From positions 124,001-188,000 of the forward strand of contig CAJUSK010000034.1 of the NCBI GenBank assembly GCA_910589075.1: a DNA stretch of 64,000 nucleotides, written 5' to 3'. Positions 52,197-60,577 of the stretch are shown piece after piece. The stretch comes from an uncultured Lachnospiraceae bacterium (lineage in GTDB: Bacteria > Bacillota > Clostridia > Lachnospirales > Lachnospiraceae). The number at the start of each line of letters is the position of its first letter. The stretch's first letter is position 1. The notes under the pieces were generated by a model. That model did no database searches. It saw nothing but the letters and a program-made list of their open reading frames with translations, and was not told where the DNA came from. Made by a program: the position numbers and the translations under genes.

Positions 52197-52322
52197 ATCT
52201 TTCATGACAATCGAAAACCTGCAAAGCGTGTCTTCGATTGTACAGATCAACAGAAAACACGCTAAGCACATGTTCTGTTGTTCATGACAATAGGTTTGCT
52301 GGCGAAGCCTGCAATCTATTGT
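52197..52322. repeat. Dispersed hairpin repeat A, three tandem units
   Basis: Units of 40 bp starting TTCATGACAATCGAAAAC, then TACAGATCAACAGAAAAC, then TTCATGACAATAGG. Cores are TGCAAAGCGTG, ACGCTAAGCACATG and TTTGCTGGCGAAGCC. The last is nearly identical to the unit at 37235. Confidence 0.85.
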
Positions 52323-52403
52323 TGACAGGAAACGTTTCCGGCTTTCCTGTATCGGGCAAAAGACTGCCCATATGAGCCAGAACGGCTCTTTTAAAAGAAC
52401 TGA

Positions 52404-52643
52404 TTAGCAGCAGCACAGAAGGATCAGAATCCAGAGAATATTGCTGCCACATCCACAACCGCAACCGTCATTGTTTCCACCGCCGCAGATATTGAAGTTG
52501 CCGCATCCGCAGTTCATGCCGCCGCCAAAGCCGCCATTGCCGCACAGGCAGAATAAGATGATGATCCAGAGGAAGTTGCCGCATCCGCAATCGTTGGAAG
52601 GAGCATTGTTGCATCCACAGGAAGTAGCTGTTAAGTCGCTCAT
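52404..52643 (-). CDS. Small high-cysteine, glycine-rich protein (HCB-like)
   Basis: A 79-residue protein of repeated CGC and NCGCGN motifs (about 16 Cys) with two hydrophobic segments (FLWIIILFCLC and ILWILILLCCC). It resembles proteins annotated in Clostridia as chorion class high-cysteine HCB protein 13 and, more loosely, the YjcZ-like sporulation family. A spore-coat or membrane-surface role is a guess. ATG 52643 follows GGAGG. The Cys/Gly bias makes the opposite strand look open, which is not a gene. Confidence 0.8.
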   Translation of the reverse strand: MSDLTATSCGCNNAPSNDCGCGNFLWIIILFCLCGNGGFGGGMNCGCGNFNICGGGNNDGCGCGCGSNILWILILLCCC

Positions 52644-52750
52644 AAAAGCCTCCAAAAGTTTATTTATGGTTTATACTATGAGCGGGGGCTTGCCTTGTTT
52701 CTGGAAAAATAAAAAATTTTTTTCGGACAGGGGTTTCAGGCGTATTTTGT

Positions 52751-52978
52751 GTGTATATGGTGGAACTGCTTTGAGAGATATGTTACGATATATAGAAGAC
52801 AGCCGATGGGAGAATGAGGACAATGATATACTGAAACAGACACAGAAGATTGTGGAAATGGCCAGTCAGGATGATAAAGTGGGGGGGGAAGTATATGCGT
52901 ACATGGGAAGTGATGGAGCGGGAACGAGAAGAGGGACTCAGAGAAGACTTCAAAGAAGACATCGTGCAAAAGTACTAA
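52751..52978 (+). pseudogene. Remnant of a PD-(D/E)XK nuclease-family transposase (Rpn type), frameshifted
   Basis: ALRDMLRYIEDSRWENE and KIVEMASQDDKVGG match the C-terminal part of Rpn/PDDEXK-type transposase-associated nucleases. At a run of eight G (52881-52888) the frame shifts. In another frame MRTWEVMEREREEGLRE continues as expected to a TAA at 52976-52978. The N-terminal nuclease domain is missing. So this is a fragment of a once mobile or recombination-promoting gene. Confidence 0.7.
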
Positions 52979-52993
52979 TTCTTGACAAAGGGC

Positions 52994-53021
52994 TTGCAAT
53001 TCTCACAAGATATTGTAAAAT
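52994..53021 (+). promoter_or_regulatory. Possible promoter for the sortase gene
   Basis: TTGCAA at 52994-52999, 16-bp spacer, TAAAAT at 53016-53021. Confidence 0.5.
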
Positions 53022-53076
53022 ATAGAATATATGGAATAAAAAACTGGAAAAGAATGTGCAGGAGGAGACGGACAGA

Positions 53077-53940
53077 TTGGCGAAAAAAAGTTTGAAAAAG
53101 CTGGCCGCCGAGTATCATCTGGAAGAATACGATGAGAAGATGCAGGAAGCCATCCTTCTTCAGCTCAGGCGACGGGCTACGAGGAGAAAACTGATCACTC
53201 TGTTTTGTACGGTGCTTGCCGTGGGATGCCTGGGATATTTCGCAGGCTATTATTATCTGGCGGACCGTTCAGGAAATCGTTTTGAAGAACTGGCCGAATT
53301 GAAGAACAAGCCGCCGGTAAACAGGAAGACAGCGACAAATAAGCCGGAAGAAGAGGTTCCTGAGATTCTGGATGAGTATAAAAATTTATATAATAAGAAT
53401 AAAAGTCTAATCGGATGGGTGAAAATTGACGATACAAATATAGACTATCCTGTGATGCAGTCCAAAGATGAGGAGTACTATTTGACACACAATTTTAATC
53501 AGGAATATGACCGGAATGGCTCTATTTTTATGGATCCGGCCTGTGATGTGTTGAAATCCGGTACAAATCTGATTCTCTATGGGCATCATATGCGGTCCGG
53601 CAATATGTTTGGAGATCTGGATAAGTATGAATCAAGGGAGTATATGGAGAAACATGCTACCATTGAATTTGACACTCTGTATGAGAAAGGGACTTATAAA
53701 GTGATGTATGTATTCCGTGACAGGCTGCGGCAGGATACGGAGATTACTTTCAAATATTATCAGTTCATCGAGGCAAATTCAGCAGAAGAGTTTGCGTCCA
53801 ATATGAATGCGATGGCAGAGATGTCTTTTTATGACACTGGCGTAAAGGCAGCCTGGGGCGATCAGCTTCTGACATTGTCCACCTGTGACAGCAGAGAAGA
53901 GGACGGCAGGTTTGTGGTAGTGGCTAAACGTGTGAAATAG
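53077..53940 (+). CDS. srtB: Class B sortase
   Basis: A transpeptidase that links surface proteins to the cell wall. About 287 residues: a cytosolic helical leader (AAEYHLEEYDEKMQEAIL), one membrane helix (LITLFCTVLAVGCLGYFAGYY, about 44-64, split here by description) and the sortase barrel. The catalytic residues are His in LYGHHM (170/171), Cys270 in TLSTCD and Arg285 in VVVAKR. The class B signature DYPVMQSKDEEYYLTHNF is present in pieces. TTG 53077 has AGGAGGAG upstream; ATG 53056 lies on that site. The neighbouring wall protein is the likely substrate. Confidence 0.93.
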   Translation: MAKKSLKKLAAEYHLEEYDEKMQEAILLQLRRRATRRKLITLFCTVLAVGCLGYFAGYYYLADRSGNRFEELAELKNKPPVNRKTATNKPEEEVPEILDEYKNLYNKNKSLIGWVKIDDTNIDYPVMQSKDEEYYLTHNFNQEYDRNGSIFMDPACDVLKSGTNLILYGHHMRSGNMFGDLDKYESREYMEKHATIEFDTLYEKGTYKVMYVFRDRLRQDTEITFKYYQFIEANSAEEFASNMNAMAEMSFYDTGVKAAWGDQLLTLSTCDSREEDGRFVVVAKRVK

Positions 53941-53967
53941 TGCATGTTTCAAGGGAGAGCGAATAAA

Positions 53968-56900
53968 ATGGCTAAGACAGAAAAAAAGAAAAACAGAAAA
54001 TTGCGCAGACGCATGCGGCGTACTACGGCAGTGATTATGCTGATTACGTCGATTATTGTTGCGGCGATTCCTGTGCCTGAGAATGCGGCGGCGCCGAGAG
54101 ATGTTGTGACAGACGCCGATGGGAATATTACAGATATAATAAGAGATGCCAGTAAATATGAGTATGATGTGGAAGCTGGTACTTATGATTCTGCGAATAA
54201 GGTACTGCAGACAGCAAATGATTACATGCTTCCCAATGTGCTGTTTCCCAATATGAATCTGTCCCAAACCGGATCAGATGTAGCTGAGACGGTGCTGAAC
54301 GTAGATGGGAACTGGGTATACCAGTGGCAGTTTAAATATTATACAAAAGATACATATGTTATCATAAGCGAGTATAATGGCGCGTATCCGGCAGAAGAAG
54401 TAAAGCTGGGTCTGAATGTGCCCGGTGCGTATGAGCAGATATCAGATGCTACTTTCACAAATTATGTGGACGGATTACAGGCAAACGGAGGCTTAGTAAT
54501 CACATTAAACAGTCCTACGGATCCGGGGTATGAGTTTATCAAGAAATATTTCCCGGATAAATATGAAGAGTATGTGAAACAGTATGATCAGACAGATGTA
54601 AGCACACACAGATGTGATTTTAATATGGGCGATTTGGGAGAAGCCGCATACAGAGAGTATTATTGTTATGAAAAGAAAACTTCTTCAACTTTGGACGGAA
54701 ATGCCAGTCGTTCTTTAAAAGGGTGCACGCTGGTACATGTACAAAAGCCTGTGGCAGGTGGTACGCCAGAGTGGGTCTGGATACCGAAGAAGCTGGCTGA
54801 TGAGGATAACCCGTATACAGGAGTTGCCGATTTGCTTGTAGATACCAATGGTTTTGTCTGTGGTAAGGTAGGGAATCCTGTTTACGCTATTGGGAATGCA
54901 GCATTTACAAATGTAACCAATGTGAAAACGCTGTCTCTGCCCAGTTCCCTCAGATATATAGGGGATCAGGCATTTGTGGGCTGTTCTAATATGCAGAAGT
55001 TCGAGGCGTCCAACCTGGAGGCCGTAGGTAATGCAGCTTTTAAGGGCTGTTCTGCACTGAACACTTTTACTGTACAGAACCCTATGAAGAATATCGGTGC
55101 GGAGGCTTTTTATGGCACTGGGTTGCAGGAATTTAATGTGACGAATAGTGTGGCTGAAATAGGACCGGGCGCTTTTGCGGAATGTCAGGAACTTACAAAG
55201 CTGAGCTTTTCTCCGGGTCCCCATACAAACTCCTGTATTATAGATAAATTTGCTTTTTATAACTGTCCGAAGCTCAGGGATGTATCCTGGGGTGATAATA
55301 ACAACAATGTAAAGAGTCTGGGATATGCGGCGTTTGCCATGCAGGCCGGCGGCGATTCTCTGGAAGAGTTTAAATTTCCGGAGATTAAGGAAGAAAAGGA
55401 TCTGGGAGACTACGTTCTTGCAGGACACAGCAATTTGAAAAAGGTAACAATGCCGTCAGTGAATTTCGGAAGATATACGGATGTAAAACTTCCCAGCGGC
55501 CTGTTTATGGACTGTGTCAGCCTGGAGCAGGTGATCTTTCCGGATGACGGTTCGTATTCCTGCGGCAGTATTCGATTTGATGCCGATTTGTTTTATGAAG
55601 TGACCAACCCGGATTTCTATGTGCGTGGTCCGGAGCAGAAGCGGCAGAACAATGCTTTTTCGGAGGCTGATCCGAGAGTATCCACCTGGGATGCACTGTC
55701 TATAGCACATGATGGGAAGACGGGAATTCCATATGTATATAACCGGAATGGCACGGATTATTTTGAAATCTGTCAAAACAACATGATTATGTTGATTGAC
55801 GGAAAGGGAAATCTGGCATCCTGCTCGTTCCATCCCAAGGTAAAAACTCAGGCTGATAAAGATAAACTGGCCGGAGAACTGGTGATTCCCGCAGAAGTTG
55901 CCGGAACTACCGTAAAGACAGTCGCAAAAGGCAGTTTTGGCGATGGCAATGAACCCAATGATATTAAGAAATATATAAAGAAACTTACATTCCCTGACGA
56001 CGGGGAACTGGCAACCATTGAAGAGGGGGTATTTGAAGGCTGTCCCAAACTGGAAAAAGTTGTGATTGGCAATACGATGAAGAATATAGGCGCAAATGCG
56101 TTTGCCAACTGTGGTACGAACATAGATGCGCCCAGCAGTGTTGTACTGGAGGTTGTGTTCCATTCTCCTAAGGATGGCGATTATGCCAGCTTTAAGATTG
56201 GTCAGAATGCTTTTACAACCGGAGGAGAACCACTGATATTCAGCGGTGATATTGTCAAAGGATATGCTCCTTTTGAGCATGCCATGGATCCAGGTACAAA
56301 GATAACGGAGGACGGTCTGCGTGTCTGCTATAAATCATTAAGTCCCCAGAATCTGATTGTGATGCAGAACAATTCGGAGAACGGAATTGGCGAAACCAAT
56401 GCGCCCACACTGGTGGATTATCCTCATTATGAGGACGTAGATGATGACAATAAAGAGTATATAGAATCCATACAGAATGCTTTTTATGAACAGTATGGCG
56501 CTGCCCGGTATGATGAAGAGCGGCAGAAGTATCAGGACGCGATTGCTGCAGGCAGGACCAAAGAAGAACTTGATGCAGAAGGAATCTATGGCCCCTGGGT
56601 TTTGCCTCAATACGATACAAATGGTAATGCAATACCAGGTACAGGTTATTTTGCTGATTTTCCTTACAAACTCCTGGATTCCTATGAAAACAATGGCAAT
56701 CCGGAATATATGAAGCCATGGAAGCAGATTACGGCGCCCGGCATTGAGATTGTGGAAGCCACCCTGAATATTGATATACCGGCGGGCATTACGTCTATTG
56801 ACGCGGCAGGTTATTTTAACGATACGCTGTACAATGGTATGTGTATTTCCAGTTATGCCTGCCTGCAGGATGCCAGAAGCAAATATATGGCGGAAGATGA

Positions 56901-58929
56901 CGGATCCGAAGAAAATGTAGTAAAGGGTCTGTTCAGCGGATGGTTTGAAGAGGAAGGGCTGGACGAAGACGAACAGAAGTTTAAAAAAGGAAACGACTAC
57001 ATTAAAAGTGTAACAATGCACACCGTTTCCTACCTGCCTGACTATGCGTTTGACAACTGTGAAAATCTGGAGTCAGTGGCTCTGGGCGAAAGCATGGAGG
57101 ACATTGGCGTTGCGCCTTTCCGGGGTTGTACAAAGCTGACCGGCGTGGCAGGCAACGAGAAATTTATCGGTGAAAATGGTATTGTGTATTCGGTCAATAC
57201 GGATGGCAAGTATGTAATAGAAGAATGTCTGCCAGCCAGAGGAGATCTGGTGGGTGACCCGTCCGTAAATGTGTCAAATGATCCTCTGCTTGCAAAAGTA
57301 GGCTATATCAAAGAAGGTGCTTTTGAAGACTGTGATGAGATTTCGGAAGTGGATCTGACAGGAACAGATGGTGTGGATACGATTCCACAAAAATGTTTCA
57401 GAGACTGTGAACATTTGAACAGTGTCATATTACCGGAGTCCGTTACTTCTATTCAGGATGAAGCTTTTGGCAATATTGAACGTGCCGTGGTGGAAATCAG
57501 AGGCCGTGAGGTAGATATATCCACAGATGCCTTTGAACATGTGAGTACAATGACCATTTATACCCACAGAGACAGTGCGGCTGCCAGATACGCGGATTAC
57601 CATCAGATTACTCTGAAACTTATGGAAGAAACCCATAAAGTAACGTTTGTGGATTATGACGGTACGGTGTTGGGGATAGAATTTGTGGAAGACGGCAAAG
57701 ATGCTGTTCCTCCTTCATCTCCTGAGCGGAATGGATATCGGTTTACAGGATGGAGCGGAAGCTATCAGAATGTCTATGAAGACAGGACGGTCATTGCACA
57801 ATATGTGCCGAATACGGGCGATCCTTCGGATCCCAATAATCCGAATAATAAGCCCGGTGGCGACGGGAATAACGGGAATAACGGCAGTAACGGTGGAAAT
57901 AATGGCAGTAACGGCGGAAACAATGGCAGCAATAGTGACGACGATGATGACGATGATGATGATGACGATGATGATGACGAAATCCATACTGTAACAGTAG
58001 TAAATGGTATGGGCAGCGGACGTTACAGAGAAGGTCGTACCGTTACAATCACGGCCAATCCGGCGCCGGAAGGAATGAGTTTCAGCCATTGGACAACAGA
58101 GTCTCAGAATGTGGTTCTTGCCAATGCACAGAATACCACAACAACCTTTACCATGCCGGACAATCGTGTTACTGTGACAGCTAATTTTAAAGAAGGCACC
58201 AGTGGCAGTGGTACGACGTACAGCACAACAGCACCTACTGTCAGCACCGGAGGCGGCAGTGGATCAGGAACCGGAACCGATTCCGGTGACGGCACAGGAA
58301 GCGGTGGTTCCGGTGACAGTGATATCACCGTATCGGACAGCAGTCCGGACAGTAATGCACGGGTTATAATTTCCAAACCCGGAATTTCCAATACAGGTGT
58401 TGCTTCTGCGACAGTGGAAGGGTCAGATGATGATTTTGTGGTAATGATTACACAGAATGATCTGGCAGAGCAGGAGGTACAGAACGCCTTACTCAAAGAA
58501 TTTGGCAGCCTGGACAATATCGTATATACGGCAATGGATATTTCACTGTATGATTCCACAGGCACAGTTCCCATATCGGATGTATCTGGTTTGCGGGTTA
58601 ACATTACGATGCCGATTCCGGATGCGCAGATTAGCTATGGCGGTAATAACAAAGCCGCAGGTGTGGTGGACGGCAGCCTTGATAAGCTGAATGCAAGATA
58701 TAATACGATTAATGGTGTAGATTGCATTACCTTTACGGCAACGCACTTCTCACCCTATACGATTTATGTGGATACGGCAAACCTGACGGCGGCAACGGAT
58801 ATGTCTCCCCAGACAGGTGATCCGATCCATCCCAAGTGGTTCCTTGCCATAGGCCTTGCCTGTGTTTCCATTGTTTTGTTTATGAAACGTGACGAGAAGC
58901 CCAGAGCAAAAGCCAAAGCGGCTGTTTAA
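53968..58929 (+). CDS. Giant sortase-anchored BspA-like leucine-rich repeat surface protein
   Basis: A 1653-residue surface protein. A basic start and signal (about 1-45) are followed by BspA/LRR5 units in several blocks (for example FTNVTNVKTLSLPSSLRYIG and FRDCEHLNSVILPESVTSIQ). Then come one InlB-type B repeat (TFVDYDGTVLG to GYRFTGWSGSYQ), an Asn/Gly/Ser linker, about 14 aspartates at 1324-1337 and a second beta domain. A Ser/Gly/Thr linker and the sorting signal SPQTG at 1613-1617 follow, with a hydrophobic helix and a basic tail. SPQTG fits the (S/P)PxTG class used by clostridial SrtB. It likely binds host or neighbouring surfaces (inference). Confidence 0.92.
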   Translation: MAKTEKKKNRKLRRRMRRTTAVIMLITSIIVAAIPVPENAAAPRDVVTDADGNITDIIRDASKYEYDVEAGTYDSANKVLQTANDYMLPNVLFPNMNLSQTGSDVAETVLNVDGNWVYQWQFKYYTKDTYVIISEYNGAYPAEEVKLGLNVPGAYEQISDATFTNYVDGLQANGGLVITLNSPTDPGYEFIKKYFPDKYEEYVKQYDQTDVSTHRCDFNMGDLGEAAYREYYCYEKKTSSTLDGNASRSLKGCTLVHVQKPVAGGTPEWVWIPKKLADEDNPYTGVADLLVDTNGFVCGKVGNPVYAIGNAAFTNVTNVKTLSLPSSLRYIGDQAFVGCSNMQKFEASNLEAVGNAAFKGCSALNTFTVQNPMKNIGAEAFYGTGLQEFNVTNSVAEIGPGAFAECQELTKLSFSPGPHTNSCIIDKFAFYNCPKLRDVSWGDNNNNVKSLGYAAFAMQAGGDSLEEFKFPEIKEEKDLGDYVLAGHSNLKKVTMPSVNFGRYTDVKLPSGLFMDCVSLEQVIFPDDGSYSCGSIRFDADLFYEVTNPDFYVRGPEQKRQNNAFSEADPRVSTWDALSIAHDGKTGIPYVYNRNGTDYFEICQNNMIMLIDGKGNLASCSFHPKVKTQADKDKLAGELVIPAEVAGTTVKTVAKGSFGDGNEPNDIKKYIKKLTFPDDGELATIEEGVFEGCPKLEKVVIGNTMKNIGANAFANCGTNIDAPSSVVLEVVFHSPKDGDYASFKIGQNAFTTGGEPLIFSGDIVKGYAPFEHAMDPGTKITEDGLRVCYKSLSPQNLIVMQNNSENGIGETNAPTLVDYPHYEDVDDDNKEYIESIQNAFYEQYGAARYDEERQKYQDAIAAGRTKEELDAEGIYGPWVLPQYDTNGNAIPGTGYFADFPYKLLDSYENNGNPEYMKPWKQITAPGIEIVEATLNIDIPAGITSIDAAGYFNDTLYNGMCISSYACLQDARSKYMAEDDGSEENVVKGLFSGWFEEEGLDEDEQKFKKGNDYIKSVTMHTVSYLPDYAFDNCENLESVALGESMEDIGVAPFRGCTKLTGVAGNEKFIGENGIVYSVNTDGKYVIEECLPARGDLVGDPSVNVSNDPLLAKVGYIKEGAFEDCDEISEVDLTGTDGVDTIPQKCFRDCEHLNSVILPESVTSIQDEAFGNIERAVVEIRGREVDISTDAFEHVSTMTIYTHRDSAAARYADYHQITLKLMEETHKVTFVDYDGTVLGIEFVEDGKDAVPPSSPERNGYRFTGWSGSYQNVYEDRTVIAQYVPNTGDPSDPNNPNNKPGGDGNNGNNGSNGGNNGSNGGNNGSNSDDDDDDDDDDDDDDEIHTVTVVNGMGSGRYREGRTVTITANPAPEGMSFSHWTTESQNVVLANAQNTTTTFTMPDNRVTVTANFKEGTSGSGTTYSTTAPTVSTGGGSGSGTGTDSGDGTGSGGSGDSDITVSDSSPDSNARVIISKPGISNTGVASATVEGSDDDFVVMITQNDLAEQEVQNALLKEFGSLDNIVYTAMDISLYDSTGTVPISDVSGLRVNITMPIPDAQISYGGNNKAAGVVDGSLDKLNARYNTINGVDCITFTATHFSPYTIYVDTANLTAATDMSPQTGDPIHPKWFLAIGLACVSIVLFMKRDEKPRAKAKAAV

Positions 58930-58936
58930 TCAATAT

Positions 58937-58975
58937 AAAAAAGAATCCTGTACTGTCATGCAGGATTCTTTTTTA
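58937..58975 (+). terminator. Intrinsic terminator after the LRR protein
   Basis: AAAAAAGAATCCTG pairs with CAGGATTCTTTTTT, then TTATTCATGACAAT, the opening of repeat A. Confidence 0.93.
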
Positions 58976-59012
58976 TTCATGACAATCCAATACTCACAGA
59001 GCTGGTTATCTG
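58973..59012. repeat. Dispersed hairpin repeat A, degenerate unit
   Basis: TTCATGACAATCCAATAC with core TCACAGAGCTGG. Only the first 12 bases match well. Confidence 0.45.
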
Positions 59013-59195
59013 CTATTTTTCTGATACAAATTGTTCCACCAGCCGTTTTACATCTTCCAGACATGCACCGCATACTGTACCTGCACCGGTTTTTTCCTGT
59101 ACTGCTTCCAGTGTCGTTGCGCCTGAATCAACAGCATCTTTAATCATGCCGTTGGTAACACCCAGGCAATTACATACAATTTTGTCAAGATCCAT
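59013..59195 (-). CDS. Bfd-like [2Fe-2S]-binding small protein
   Basis: A 60-residue protein with the bacterioferritin-associated-ferredoxin cysteine pattern: CNC near residue 8 and CGAC near 42-45. VTNGMIKDAVDSGATTLEAV is the usual helix pair between them. It should carry one [2Fe-2S] cluster and pass electrons or sense iron. No ferritin is adjacent. ATG 59195 follows GAAAGGAAGG. TGTATACA lies 26 bp upstream. Confidence 0.9.
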   Translation of the reverse strand: MDLDKIVCNCLGVTNGMIKDAVDSGATTLEAVQEKTGAGTVCGACLEDVKRLVEQFVSEK

Positions 59196-59220
59196 ATTGC
59201 ACCTTCCTTTCGAACTATAT

Positions 59221-59228
59221 TGTATACA
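59221..59228. promoter_or_regulatory. TGTATACA palindrome upstream of the Bfd-like gene
   Basis: The same 8-bp palindrome as at 17439 and in the 60375-60390 site. By itself it could be chance. Confidence 0.3.
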
Positions 59229-59287
59229 TGTAGAGGAAATTTATACAGATTTCTATATATCCGTTCAGTGAATCATACCATTTTTAT

Positions 59288-59372
59288 TTGTGACAGCAGT
59301 AGAAAGCACGCTTTGAGAACTTTGTACTGTCATGAATAAAAAGTTCGTAAAGCGTTCTCTCTGTTTACTTGT
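59288..59372. repeat. Dispersed hairpin repeat A, two units in opposite orientation
   Basis: 59297-59335, read on the minus strand, gives TTCATGACAGTACAAAG, core TTCTCAAAGCGTG, CTTTCTACTG. It is followed on the plus strand by AATAAAAAG, core TTCGTAAAGCGTT, CTCTCTG. Confidence 0.7.
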
Positions 59373-59454
59373 TTGACTTATTTTGACAAAATGAATCCAT
59401 AAGCAACATAGAAGCGTTCTCCGCATAGGATAATAAAAAAGCCGGGAGTTTATT

Positions 59455-60357
59455 TTGTTACGAGTCAGAAAACAGGTATATTGCGGTGACAGGTATACCG
59501 GAAAGGATATTACAGTGGCAGTTCTGGATACCGGCATCTCCCGGCATCCGGATTTTGGCAGTCGTATTCTGGGCTTTACGGATTTTGTGAATGGCAGGGT
59601 TGGGTTATATGATGATGATACACATGGGACCCATGTTACAGGCATTTTAGCCGGCGATGGAAGTCTTTCCGGGGGAAAGTATCGGGGAATTGCCCCGCAG
59701 TGTTCTCTGGTCATAGGCAAAGTACTGAACAGTAACGGGGACGGAACCATAGAACATATGCTGAAAGGCATTGAATGGATTCTGCGGAAAAAACGAATTT
59801 GGAATATACGCATTCTCAACATTTCCATTGGCCTGGGTCTGGATTTGAGAAGCAGCCAGCGTGAACGGCTTCTTTCCTGTGTGGAGGAGGCATGGGTACA
59901 GGGGCTTGTGGTAGTGGCTGCGGCAGGAAATGCAGGGCCTATGCCGGGGACTATGTCTCCCATTGGGAACAGCAAGAAGATAATCACAGTGGGGTGTCAT
60001 GAGGGCGGTTATTTTGGCGAAAGAAATTCTCTGTGCGAGCATTATTCCGGCAGGGAAGCGGAAGGCTCAGAACTGAGAAAACCGGATATTGTGGCGCCGG
60101 GGACGGATATTGTTTCCTGTAATGGCCATGCTAGGCGGACACTGTATGGATGGCAGAACGGGTATGCGGCCAAAAGCGGTACTTCCATGTCAACCCCCAT
60201 TGTATCGGGTGCTGCCGCTTTGTGTCTGGAAAAATCTCCGGATGCGCTTAACAGTGAAGTAAAACGCAGAATGATATATACTGCTACAGATTTAAAAGAA
60301 CCCTGGTTTAAACAGGGCTGGGGAATGCTGAATATAGAAAGAATGCTGGATTTTTAA
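59455..60357 (+). CDS. Subtilisin-like serine protease (S8), no signal or propeptide
   Basis: A 300-residue S8 peptidase. The triad is Asp25 (AVLDTGISRHPDF), His57 (DDTHGTHVTGILAGDG) and Ser244 (SGTSMSTPIVSGAAAL), with the oxyanion Asn in AAAGNAGP. There is no signal peptide or clear propeptide, so it resembles intracellular subtilisins. The start is TTG 59455 behind GGGAG. Such enzymes degrade protein in stationary phase or sporulation in Bacillus; that role here is inference. A palindromic terminator follows. Confidence 0.93.
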   Translation: MLRVRKQVYCGDRYTGKDITVAVLDTGISRHPDFGSRILGFTDFVNGRVGLYDDDTHGTHVTGILAGDGSLSGGKYRGIAPQCSLVIGKVLNSNGDGTIEHMLKGIEWILRKKRIWNIRILNISIGLGLDLRSSQRERLLSCVEEAWVQGLVVVAAAGNAGPMPGTMSPIGNSKKIITVGCHEGGYFGERNSLCEHYSGREAEGSELRKPDIVAPGTDIVSCNGHARRTLYGWQNGYAAKSGTSMSTPIVSGAAALCLEKSPDALNSEVKRRMIYTATDLKEPWFKQGWGMLNIERMLDF

Positions 60358-60363
60358 TATTGA

Positions 60364-60407
60364 CACACCCCGTATAATTGTATACAATTATGCGGGGTGT
60401 ATTTTTA
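60364..60407. terminator. Intrinsic terminator carrying a GntR-like palindrome
   Basis: ACACCCCG pairs with CGGGGTGT and the inner part with itself, giving a long stem followed by ATTTTTAT. It lies between the protease and the GntR gene. Confidence 0.8.
60375..60390. promoter_or_regulatory. Possible GntR operator
   Basis: TAATTGTATACAATTA is a perfect 16-bp palindrome fitting the FadR-type GT...AC pattern. It sits 188 bp upstream of a GntR/FCD gene and 11 of its bases recur before gdhA. Confidence 0.5.
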
Positions 60408-60577
60408 TAGTATGGTAAATTTCGTTGTCATTTGCCGGAATATTTCCGTATAGGATAAAATGCCCTCCTGACAGGATTGGGTTATGGCGGGGAAACATAC
60501 ATAGCAGGAGTGACATACCGCAGACAGAGAATCCTGAAAAGAGAATTGTTTATATAGGGACAGAACAGGCAGGAAAA

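Larger units (their letters stand above)
51984..52403. other. Non-coding gap between the coupled pair and the high-cysteine gene
   Basis: About 420 bp without a supportable gene. It holds a minus-strand terminator (52169-52194) and three repeat A units (52197-52322). Nothing else was recognised. Confidence 0.5.

Noticed and set aside
52441..53025. Plus-strand open frame of 194 residues across the high-cysteine gene and the nuclease remnant
   Set aside because: Its N-terminal half is the antisense of the Cys/Gly-rich gene. Only the later part matches a family, and that part is frameshifted.
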